Part shown: piece by piece, positions 48,255 to 56,684 of the stretch
Numbering within the stretch: the stretch's first letter is position 1
Layout: every line of letters starts with the position of its first letter
Origin: Kiloniellales bacterium
GTDB taxonomy: Bacteria; Pseudomonadota; Alphaproteobacteria; Kiloniellales; JAKSDN01
DNA: 64,000 nt
Assembly (NCBI GenBank): GCA_028280455.1
Contig: JANQLT010000057.1
Coordinates: forward strand, 124,001-188,000
Direction of reading: 5' to 3'
Program-made: the position numbers and the translations under genes
Notes under the pieces: generated by a model
Databases searched by the model: none
What the model was told of the DNA's origin: nothing
Seen by the model: the letters and a program-made list of their open reading frames with translations, nothing else

Positions 48255-49488
48255 GGAAAGGCTTGACGCCAAAGCCGATGGCCGGCTTCTCCTGGACGTC
48301 GGTACGTCTTCGCTCACCGGCGTGCGGACAGGAGCACTCCGGACCGAGACGACGTTCGAGAAGGTCGCGAACCCGATCTACGAGATGACGGCTCTGGCCG
48401 CCAAGGGCTGTCGGACCCTCGGGTCGGATTTCCAAAGGGCCGGCTACCTCTTCGAGCCCCCGGAGCTCGATGCCGAGAATCTCTTCGTCGACAGCTATGG
48501 CGTCGGTTGGCTATGGGCTGACGGCTATCCGGCTCAGGCGCACCACCCACTCGAGAAAGCCAGTTGGGGCGAGCTTTCCGGCCATATCCGGCCTGAAATG
48601 CCGCATCTTCTTCAGATCGGGGATCCGAGGGCAGATCAGCAGCTTGTGATCGCCGATGCCCCTTGCCCGGGTCTGCTGGACACCTGTTTCGCCCTCCGCA
48701 ATGCCTGGCAGTTCCTCAACGATCTCACCGACGATTGGCGCTGCGCCTCCGCACTGCTCGATTGGGCCTTGGAGACAACGGCTATCGCCTACGAGCGTCT
48801 CCTTAGCGAGCTGCCGCAGCCGCCTGACGTCGTCGTCTATGCCGACGATCTGGGCTTCCGGGGCGCGATGTATCTGTCGGACACCGATTTTCGCAATCAC
48901 ATCTATCCGCGGCTCAAGACGCTGATATCCCGTATTCGACGGGCGACACCCGCCGCCATTTGCTTGCATAGCTGCGGCAGCATTCGCTCCATCCTACTCG
49001 ATCTCGCGTCCCTTGATGTCGAGCTGCTGAACCTGGACTTTCACTCGAAAGGGATGGTCCTCGCGCAGCTTCGTCGCGAGCTGCCGGAAAGCGTCGTCCT
49101 GCATGGCCCGGTTGACATGGTCGTCTTGGGCCAAGCGGCGCGCGATGGGGACCGCGCCCTCCTGGCCAGTCTCGCCGAGCAGGTCGCCGATAGCCTGCCG
49201 GCCGTCATGGCGCCGTCCGACTACATAAACACGCGCGGCGATCTCGACGACGCGATCCGAGGCGCTGCGGTGCTTCACAGCCTCGATGTCGACGACCTCG
49301 AGTCTCTCGAGCGGATCGGGCCATCGAAAGGCCTGATCGAGAAAATGCTCGATGCGGCCCAGTTCCAGCCCAGTCCGCTCGACGGTACCGACGTGACCGG
49401 TATCGCTTTGAAGGCGCTTCACGCCGGCCCGGCAAAGGCACACGCGCGCGTCGCCGCGAGGAGCGTGGCAGGGGCAAGCAATCCATAA
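48235..49488 (+). CDS. cmuC: uroporphyrinogen decarboxylase-like methyltransferase, CmuC
   Basis: URO-D/MtaA-like fold sequence (AAICLHSCGSIRSILLDLASLDVELLNLDFH); ATG 48235 overlaps cmuB by 20 nt; position between cmuB and cmuA. Confidence 0.78.
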   Translation: MSGRAFRERLDAKADGRLLLDVGTSSLTGVRTGALRTETTFEKVANPIYEMTALAAKGCRTLGSDFQRAGYLFEPPELDAENLFVDSYGVGWLWADGYPAQAHHPLEKASWGELSGHIRPEMPHLLQIGDPRADQQLVIADAPCPGLLDTCFALRNAWQFLNDLTDDWRCASALLDWALETTAIAYERLLSELPQPPDVVVYADDLGFRGAMYLSDTDFRNHIYPRLKTLISRIRRATPAAICLHSCGSIRSILLDLASLDVELLNLDFHSKGMVLAQLRRELPESVVLHGPVDMVVLGQAARDGDRALLASLAEQVADSLPAVMAPSDYINTRGDLDDAIRGAAVLHSLDVDDLESLERIGPSKGLIEKMLDAAQFQPSPLDGTDVTGIALKALHAGPAKAHARVAARSVAGASNP

Positions 49489-49518
49489 GTCAGCGATCTC
49501 GAACCAGGGAGGAAGAAC

Positions 49519-51372
49519 ATGGCACAAGTGGAGAAAATGACGGGGCGCGAGCGGTTCTTTTCGGCCTGCCTGATGACGGGCATGCCGGATCAGGTTCCGG
49601 TCGTGCCCTTGTTGATGACACGTGGAATTCGCGAGGGCGGCATCACCGTCGACGCCGCGCTTCGCGACGGTGTCGCTTCGGCGCATGCCAAGGCCAAGGC
49701 CGAGCAGAAGTTCGGCGGTGACGCGATAATCGCCGGCACGGATCTCTTCACGCCGGTTGAGTGCGTGGACGGCTGCGAGCTCGACTATCTGCCCTACGCG
49801 CAGCCCTCGCTGGTGAAACATCCGACACCGACCAAGGATGATTTCTATCGCTTCAAGGAGAAATACGAGAGGGACGGCTTCCAGCCTTCGGCCCGTGTCC
49901 TGGAAATTCAGAAAGAAATCAAGACCTTCATCGAGCTTGGATACAAGGACACTCACGCCCTCCCGACCCCCGTCGGCGGACCGATCACGACCGCGCAGCT
50001 CATGACCGGCTCATCGGAGTTTCTGACCTATCTGAGCGATGACCCTGACTATGCGCATGAAGTGACCGAACTCGCTCTCGACATCGTCAAGAACGTCTGC
50101 CGTATGATGTTCGAGGCCGGGCTTGATGCCTGCAACATTCTCGACCCCTTCAACTCGACCGACATCCTGCCGCCGGACGTCTATCGCAAGCACGGCCTGC
50201 CCTACCAGCTACGCCTGTTCAAATACATCAACGAGGAGCTGAAGGGGGCCGCCTTCACCCACACCTGCACCTTCACCCAGCCGATCTGGCGCGATATCGC
50301 GCAGAACGGCTGTTGCAACTTCAATGGCGACATGTACCCCGGCATGGACAAGGCAAAGCAGGCGATCGGCGGAGAGATCTCCCTGATGGGCACCCTCTCG
50401 CCCTTCTCGACTCTGGTGCACGGCTCGCCACAGGAGGTGCGCAACGAGGTCAAGAAGCTGGCCGCCGAGGTCGGCTACAACGGCGGCTTCATCTGCATGC
50501 CCGGCTGCGACATCGACTGGAACGTGCCGGATGAGAACATGAAGGCGATGATCGACCAGTGTGCCGAGATCAAGTATCCGATGGATGTCGCTGCGCTCGG
50601 CGACCTCTCCGAAGTCTATCTTGCCGGCCATCCCAAGCACCCGGGGAAGCGCGCGCCCTCGACCGAAGGCGATGAGGCCATGGCGAGCCTCTGGGCAAAG
50701 CAGGGGGAAGACGCCTCGCCGAAGGACGAAGTCAATCAGAAACTCGTCGAAGCCATCATGGAGTATGACGGCGACAAGGCGATCGAATGGACCAAGAAGG
50801 GTCTCGAGCGGGATATGACCGCGCAGGAGATCGTCTTCGATGGGCTTTCCCTGGGCATGAAGATCGTCGGCGACATGTACGAGCGCAACGAGCGCTTCGT
50901 CACCGACATGCTCAAGGCTGCCAAGACAATGGACAAGGCCATGCCGGTCCTCACGCCACTGCTGGAAGCCTCGGGCTCGGGCGACGGACCGACGGGCACC
51001 GTGGTCGTCGGCCTCGTGCGCGGCAACACGCAGGACATCGGCAAGAACCTGGTCTGCCTGATGCTCAAGGCCAATGGCTTCAACGTTATCGATCTGGGCA
51101 AGAACGTGAAGCCCGAGCAGTTCATCGATACCGCTGAGCGCGAGAATGCCATAGCGATCGGCATGTCGGTCATGACCAACTCGTCCTCAGTCTACGTCAA
51201 GAAGGTCAAGGACATGCTCGACGAGCAAGGCAAGGGCGACAAGTACCTGCTGATGTGCGGCGGCGCCGCGGCCAACAAAGGCATCGCCCGCGAAATGGGT
51301 GTGGCCTACGGCCTGGACGCCAACGCCGCGGTGGCACTTGTCCGGGACCGAGCAGCCCAGGCGGCCGCCTAG
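49519..51372 (+). CDS. cmuA: chloromethane methyltransferase/corrinoid protein fusion, CmuA
   Basis: 617 aa: N-terminal URO-D-type methyltransferase (GAAFTHTCTFTQPIW, GGFICMPGCDIDWNVP) fused to C-terminal B12-binding domain (VVGLVRGNTQDIGKNLVCLMLKANGFNVIDLGKNV). Confidence 0.87.
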   Translation: MAQVEKMTGRERFFSACLMTGMPDQVPVVPLLMTRGIREGGITVDAALRDGVASAHAKAKAEQKFGGDAIIAGTDLFTPVECVDGCELDYLPYAQPSLVKHPTPTKDDFYRFKEKYERDGFQPSARVLEIQKEIKTFIELGYKDTHALPTPVGGPITTAQLMTGSSEFLTYLSDDPDYAHEVTELALDIVKNVCRMMFEAGLDACNILDPFNSTDILPPDVYRKHGLPYQLRLFKYINEELKGAAFTHTCTFTQPIWRDIAQNGCCNFNGDMYPGMDKAKQAIGGEISLMGTLSPFSTLVHGSPQEVRNEVKKLAAEVGYNGGFICMPGCDIDWNVPDENMKAMIDQCAEIKYPMDVAALGDLSEVYLAGHPKHPGKRAPSTEGDEAMASLWAKQGEDASPKDEVNQKLVEAIMEYDGDKAIEWTKKGLERDMTAQEIVFDGLSLGMKIVGDMYERNERFVTDMLKAAKTMDKAMPVLTPLLEASGSGDGPTGTVVVGLVRGNTQDIGKNLVCLMLKANGFNVIDLGKNVKPEQFIDTAERENAIAIGMSVMTNSSSVYVKKVKDMLDEQGKGDKYLLMCGGAAANKGIAREMGVAYGLDANAAVALVRDRAAQAAA

Positions 51373-51396
51373 GTAGGGCGCGCGGAAGGCTGGGTC

Positions 51397-51699
51397 ATGC
51401 CGCTCTACGATTTCGAGTGCGCTGGCTGCGGCGTCAGCAAGCAGGTGCGGGTCGGCTATGAGCGCTCGCGCCTGCTGGCGCTCGTTTGCACGGGCTGCGG
51501 CGGTGACATGCACGTGACTCCTGTCATGAAGGTCAGCGTGATCACCGGCGGTAAGAAGGATGACCCGGCCGCTCCCGCCGCCCGCACGGCCAAGCCATGT
51601 GGACACGTCTACCACTGCCGATGCAGCATCAAGCTGGATCGTCCGAACCCCTTCGAGAAGGAGATACGCGCGGCGACTGGGCAGGACGACAAGGAATAG
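51397..51699 (+). CDS. fmdB: FmdB-like zinc-ribbon protein
   Basis: MPLYDFECAGCGVSKQ...LVCTGCGGDM, directly after cmuA. Confidence 0.78.
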   Translation: MPLYDFECAGCGVSKQVRVGYERSRLLALVCTGCGGDMHVTPVMKVSVITGGKKDDPAAPAARTAKPCGHVYHCRCSIKLDRPNPFEKEIRAATGQDDKE

Positions 51700-51714
51700 G
51701 GACGTAGGATCCGA

Positions 51715-52797
51715 ATGACAACCTACCCACTGCCGGTCGTTGGAAAACGGATTGAAGGTCCCGATGCCGCAAGTCTATGGCTTGCGGTACCGCAGGACCT
51801 GGCTTCGGCGTTCAGCTACCGCGCCGGCCAATTCGTCGCCATCGAGACGGAGATCGGCGGCGAGACCCTGGTGCGTCAATACTCGCTGAGCTCGGCACCC
51901 GAGCTCGATCGCGACTTGAGGATTACAGTCAAGAAGGTCCCGGATGGCCGCGTTTCCTCCTGGCTTGTCGACGAAGTGGACAAGGGAGACGTGCTCGAAG
52001 TGGCCAGCCCCCGCGGCTTGTTCTTCAAGCCGCACGACGGACCACGCCATGTCCTGCTGCTGGCGGCGGGAAGCGGTGTTGCGCCCATGGTGCCGATTGC
52101 CCGAAGCTTGCTGGAAGAGGGAACAGGGCACGCGATCACCTTCGCCTACGGCAACCGCACGCCGGAGAGCATTATCCTGAAGGACGAAGTGGACGCTCTG
52201 GCCGGCGATCCGTCCGTGCATGTGGAGCATGTTCTATCGCGCGCTTCCGACGGCTGGGATGGTCCACGCGGCCGTATCGACAGAGACTATCTCGACGCAG
52301 GTTTGCCGGCCTGGGCGGAGCGCTCCGGCTTGCCGCCGGTCGCCTATCTCTGTGGACCGGAGGCCTTCATGGACGTGGCCGAGTCGGCCCTGCTGCTCTT
52401 CGGCCTCGGACAGAGCGACATTCGTCGAGAGAGTTTCGACCTGGTCCTGACCGACGAAGACGACGAGCCGCCGATCCCGGTCACCGCTGCCTCTCCCGGC
52501 GAAACGGGAGACTGTGAGCGGATCTCCGCCGTGGTCGGCACGGAGGAAGTGGAAGTGACGCCGCGGCCCGGCGAGTCGATTCTCGATGCCTTGCTTCGCG
52601 TCGAGGCCGAGGTGCCCTTTTCCTGCCAGGAAGGCACCTGTTCCTCCTGCATCTCCAAACTCACCGAAGGCTCGGCAGAAGTCCGATCGGTTGTGCTTAA
52701 GACGCTGCGTCAGGACGATCTGGACGAGGGACTGGTGCTGGCCTGCCTATCCAAACCGACTTCCCGATTCGTGCGGATCGACTTCGATGACATCTGA
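51715..52797 (+). CDS. paaE: FAD/NAD(P) + [2Fe-2S] oxidoreductase (PaaE-like)
   Basis: VRQYSLSSAP, VLLLAAGSGVAPMVPIARSLL, C-terminal CQEGTCSSCISKLTEG...LVLACLSKP ferredoxin motif. Confidence 0.85.
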   Translation: MTTYPLPVVGKRIEGPDAASLWLAVPQDLASAFSYRAGQFVAIETEIGGETLVRQYSLSSAPELDRDLRITVKKVPDGRVSSWLVDEVDKGDVLEVASPRGLFFKPHDGPRHVLLLAAGSGVAPMVPIARSLLEEGTGHAITFAYGNRTPESIILKDEVDALAGDPSVHVEHVLSRASDGWDGPRGRIDRDYLDAGLPAWAERSGLPPVAYLCGPEAFMDVAESALLLFGLGQSDIRRESFDLVLTDEDDEPPIPVTAASPGETGDCERISAVVGTEEVEVTPRPGESILDALLRVEAEVPFSCQEGTCSSCISKLTEGSAEVRSVVLKTLRQDDLDEGLVLACLSKPTSRFVRIDFDDI

Positions 52798-52804
52798 CAG
52801 TGCC

Positions 52805-54010
52805 ATGGGCCGAACTCTGATCGTGGAGGCCCGCGCCGTGACGATGGATGGCCCGCCGTCGGACCCGGTCGGCATGATCTCTGATGCAGCCATCGGCATC
52901 GACGGCGAAAGGATCGCTTTCGTCTCATCGGCTGCCGACGTGCCTGCGGACTGGGCCGGCCTGCCGGCGGACTCCGCCGAAGGCATGCTGGTCCTGCCTG
53001 GGCTGATTGACAGCTACCGCATGATCAGTGGCGCCGTCGTTGCCGATGCCGATGCCGATGCGGACTTGGAGTTCCCCAAGAGGTATCGCGAGCTTGTGTT
53101 GCAGACCGCTGAGCGGACCAAGAGCCTCGACGAGGACGAGCTAGCCCGCTTGCTCTGCAACCGGATCGACGTTCTTGCCTCCGGTGGGGTGACCGTCATC
53201 GACGTGGAGACCGGCTTCGGGCTTACAGCGGAGGAGGAGGTACGGCATCTCAAGGTGATCCGCAGGGTCGCCGCCGACAAGCGGCAGACTATCAATGCCA
53301 GTCTCCTGGCAGGGCATATCTGTCCGGACGACGTCGGCCGGGAGGCGTTCATCGCCGACGTCGAGACGCGGCTCTTGCCGGCGGCGCTCGCCGAGAGCCT
53401 TGCGGATGCCGTGGCTGTCTTTTGCGACGATGAGGCCGGCCTCGATCTCGACGAATCGAGCGCGATCCTGGAGGCGGCCTATAGGACCAAGACAGCGACT
53501 CGAGTCGCGTGCGATCGCTACGCGGACAGCGCGGGGGCGACCTTGCCGCCATCGTTCTACTCGCGCGCTGCGATCCATCTCAACTACGCCGACGACATCG
53601 CCCTGGAGACCATTGCCAGCGGCAAGACCGTCGCTGTCCTCACGCCTCATGCCATCGAACGCGATCGCAGTGATCGTCTGCCTGACATTGATGCGATGCG
53701 CTCCGCCGGCATGGCCATGGCGATAGCCGGGGACTGCTGGCCTGCCGAGCCTCGTAGCAGTGATCTCCTGGCGGCCGCCGGAATTGCACGCGATTTGCTC
53801 GGCCTGACCACCGAGGAGCTGATGTCGGGCGTGACGATCCATGCGGCGCAGGCGCTCGGCCTGGCTCACACCAGCGGGCGAATTCGGGCCGACTTCACGG
53901 CCGATCTGGCCATGTTCGACGCCGAGAGCTTGGATGACATTCTCTCGGCTACCGGCGCCGAGCGATGCGCCAGGGTCTTCGTCAAAGGCGTCCGAATCGT
54001 CGGCAGATGA
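52805..54010 (+). CDS. hutI: HutI-like amidohydrolase-fold protein (cmu-cluster hutI)
   Basis: MLVLPGLIDSYRM..., GVTVIDVETGFGLTAEEEVRHLKVIRR resembling imidazolonepropionase; start ATG 52805. Confidence 0.7.
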   Translation: MGRTLIVEARAVTMDGPPSDPVGMISDAAIGIDGERIAFVSSAADVPADWAGLPADSAEGMLVLPGLIDSYRMISGAVVADADADADLEFPKRYRELVLQTAERTKSLDEDELARLLCNRIDVLASGGVTVIDVETGFGLTAEEEVRHLKVIRRVAADKRQTINASLLAGHICPDDVGREAFIADVETRLLPAALAESLADAVAVFCDDEAGLDLDESSAILEAAYRTKTATRVACDRYADSAGATLPPSFYSRAAIHLNYADDIALETIASGKTVAVLTPHAIERDRSDRLPDIDAMRSAGMAMAIAGDCWPAEPRSSDLLAAAGIARDLLGLTTEELMSGVTIHAAQALGLAHTSGRIRADFTADLAMFDAESLDDILSATGAERCARVFVKGVRIVGR

Positions 54011-54205
54011 AGGAGCACGTGCCGCCCATCGCGGCGGCATGGACCGTCGGGCGCGCAGGGACCGGGCGCACCGCTTCAATGAAGAAGGCCCTTAGGACCT
54101 GACGGCCGAGCGCGTTCGGGCCAGCCACGGCGGCTGGGCAACGAAGGAGTCCTGTTCCCGGCGCCGTAGCACCCTATACTCAGGCAAAACGTCCAAGAGC
54201 GGACC

Positions 54206-55687
54206 ATGACGCAAATTCCGATCAGTCTCGAGGAGACTTCGGGGGCAACGCTCCAGGAGCGTATTTACAATGGTATCCGCAGCGCCGTCCTGGATCGCCG
54301 GCTTGCGTCGGGCTGCCGATTGCCCTCGTCGCGGGATCTCGCCGAGACCTTGACGGTGTCCCGCAACACGGTCGTCCTGGCATACGATCGGCTCGCTGCC
54401 GAAGGCTACATCGAGCTTAGGAGCGGCGTCGGCACCTTCGTCTCGAACGATCTGCCCGAGGAGTGTTTCCGGCCGGAAACCGTCGACCGGTCGCAGTCCG
54501 AGGACCAAGCAGACCAAGCTCGACGCCATCCGAACATCACCTTTGTCGGTCAAAGGCCGATCATCATCGAGAAGGGGGCCAACCTGCCCTCCATCGACTT
54601 TTGGTACGGCAGGGCCAGCCGCCACAGCTTCCCGATCGAAACCTGGCGCCGGCTCATAGCCCACAACCTGGGTCGCGCCGCCGCGAACCTGGTCGAGTAT
54701 CCGCCGGCGGCCGGCTTGCCGGAGCTCAGGCACGCCATCGCCGAGCACGTCGCATCGAACCGGGGGGTCAAGACCGACTGGCGCAACATCATCGTGACCG
54801 CCGGTGCGCAGGAGGCCTTCGACATCATAGCCAAGCTCTTCGTCAGGCCCGACACGCCGGTCGCGATCGAGAGCCCCTGCTACCAAGGCATCGCCTTCGT
54901 GCTCCGAGCGCATGGCGCCCGACTGGTGCCGATTTCGGTCGATGCGAAGGGCCTGGATCTCGACAGCCTCGAGCAGCAGTCGGAGGCCGCGCTTGTCTGC
55001 GTCACGCCCTCGCACCAGTTTCCGACCGGAGAGACGCTGACTCTCGAGCGCCGCCTTCGGATGCTTCGCTGGGCGGAGCGGGTCGGCGCCTACATCGTCG
55101 AAGACGACTACGATAGCGACTTCCGCTATTCCGATCCGCCGATTCCGGCGATGGCCGGGTTGGACGAGGGGCGCGACACGGTGATCTACGTCGGTACCTT
55201 CTCCAAAGCGCTCGGGGCCGGCATGCGGACGGGTTTCATGATCGTGCCGGATCGGGCCCTGAAATCGGCGATATCCGCCAAGGCTTTGGCAAGCCAAGGA
55301 CAACCTTGGCTCGACCAAGTGGTCCTCGCCGAGTTCATCAGCTCCGGCGGCTACCGCCGGCACCTGCGCAAGCTGCGCCAGGCCCAGAAGCGGTCCCGCG
55401 ACGCCCTGCTCCGGGCTTTCAAGAAGCACTTCGGTGCCGTCGACATCTCCGGCGCGGAAGCGGGCATGCATCTCATGTGGCGCCTACCGAGCAACTTCCC
55501 AAGCGCACACGATCTCGCGCTCGTCGCTCGCGAGTTCGATGTCGGCATATACCCGCCGTCGGCGGCCGGCGCCGAGATCTTCGGGCAGGCGGAGCACTCC
55601 ATCGTGCTCGGCTATCCTTCCCTGACCGAAGCCCAGATCGCCGAGGGCATTTCGCGGGTGAGAATGGCGCTCGACCACATGAAGTAG
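54206..55687 (+). CDS. MocR/PdxR-type regulator (GntR wHTH + class I aminotransferase domain)
   Basis: ATLQERIYNGIRSAVLDRRLASGCRLPSSRDLAETLTVSRNTVVLAYDRLAAEGYIELRSGVGTFVS; IVEDDYDSDFRYS; YVGTFSKALGAGMRTGFMIVP. Confidence 0.93.
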   Translation: MTQIPISLEETSGATLQERIYNGIRSAVLDRRLASGCRLPSSRDLAETLTVSRNTVVLAYDRLAAEGYIELRSGVGTFVSNDLPEECFRPETVDRSQSEDQADQARRHPNITFVGQRPIIIEKGANLPSIDFWYGRASRHSFPIETWRRLIAHNLGRAAANLVEYPPAAGLPELRHAIAEHVASNRGVKTDWRNIIVTAGAQEAFDIIAKLFVRPDTPVAIESPCYQGIAFVLRAHGARLVPISVDAKGLDLDSLEQQSEAALVCVTPSHQFPTGETLTLERRLRMLRWAERVGAYIVEDDYDSDFRYSDPPIPAMAGLDEGRDTVIYVGTFSKALGAGMRTGFMIVPDRALKSAISAKALASQGQPWLDQVVLAEFISSGGYRRHLRKLRQAQKRSRDALLRAFKKHFGAVDISGAEAGMHLMWRLPSNFPSAHDLALVAREFDVGIYPPSAAGAEIFGQAEHSIVLGYPSLTEAQIAEGISRVRMALDHMK

Positions 55688-55914
55688 GAGAGGCTGGCAC
55701 AGTCCTCCCGCACTGGTCGCAGCCGGCTCCGTCCTGCAACCCGAACACAGTTCCCCGGCACCATCGGTTTTTTCCGATCTGGCTCCACCCATGGAGCCGG
55801 AAATACCTATCCTGCAGCGTCAGGTCCCTACGCAAACAACTGGGCCCAGGTCATTCGCCGATCATCGGCGTTTGCTCGAGAGGCTCAAGCAAGACAACGG
55901 AGGCACAGGGACAG

Positions 55915-56550
55915 ATGACGCACCTGGTCCTGTTCTTTGTCGGTTCTGTCTATCTGATCAATGGCTTAGCCTTGCTGGGCTTGATCGAGCCGCGGAGCTC
56001 CGCGCCGCTCAATATCTTCATCGGGGCGCTCCTGCTGGCCGTGACCGGTTACCTCGTCCTACCCCTGAGTGATCTCTCAGCGCCCGGCAGCCTCGAGACG
56101 GTCTTCGGCTCGGTCGGCTATCTGCTGTTCGCGCTCACCTTTCTCTACGTCGGCGTCATCAACTACACGGGTCACCCCAACGAGGGACTCGGGTGGTACT
56201 GCGGCTGGTCGGCGCTGGTCGCCGCCTGCCTTGCCGTCGTTCAGTTCACGCAGTTCGGCGATGTGAAGAGCGGCGCGCTCTGGTCGGTGTGGACCGTCGT
56301 CTTTGCGGCCTTCTTCGCCTTGATCATTCTCAAGGTTAATCGATTTGATCGCGCGACCGGCTGGTTCGTCATCGTCGCTGGCTTCACGACCTGCTTCTTT
56401 CCGGGCGGCCTGCTGATCCTCGGCCTTTGGAGCGCTTTGTCGAACGGGCTCGTGCTGGTCATCGAGTTCGGCACGATCGCGCTGTTCGGCCTGTTCCTCC
56501 TGCGTGCGCCACAGAAGACAGCGCCCGCCCCAGAGAAGCAGCGGGCGTGA
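55915..56550 (+). CDS. AmiS/UreI family transporter
   Basis: MTHLVLFFVGSVYLINGLALLGLIEPRSSAPLNIFIGALLL..., hydrophobic, about 211 aa. Confidence 0.82.
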   Translation: MTHLVLFFVGSVYLINGLALLGLIEPRSSAPLNIFIGALLLAVTGYLVLPLSDLSAPGSLETVFGSVGYLLFALTFLYVGVINYTGHPNEGLGWYCGWSALVAACLAVVQFTQFGDVKSGALWSVWTVVFAAFFALIILKVNRFDRATGWFVIVAGFTTCFFPGGLLILGLWSALSNGLVLVIEFGTIALFGLFLLRAPQKTAPAPEKQRA

Positions 56551-56684
56551 CATGCCAATCGACGGAAAATCCAAGGATCTTCCGGTCCTTCGCAAGCCCG
56601 GGACCGCGACCTTGCGGCCTCCGCGTTTGCAGCAACGACAAGGGTCGTGGCGCCACGCCGTGGCCTGATACCGAGGAGGTGGAA

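Noticed and set aside
54092-55471. 459-aa minus-strand ORF antisense to the MocR-type regulator
   Set aside because: Mirror of a strongly coding plus-strand gene; low-complexity Arg/Asp/Gly/His composition typical of antisense frames.
55306-55914. Long N-terminal extension of the AmiS/UreI ORF in the track
   Set aside because: Extension overlaps the MocR-type gene out of frame; the hydrophobic family start is ATG 55915.
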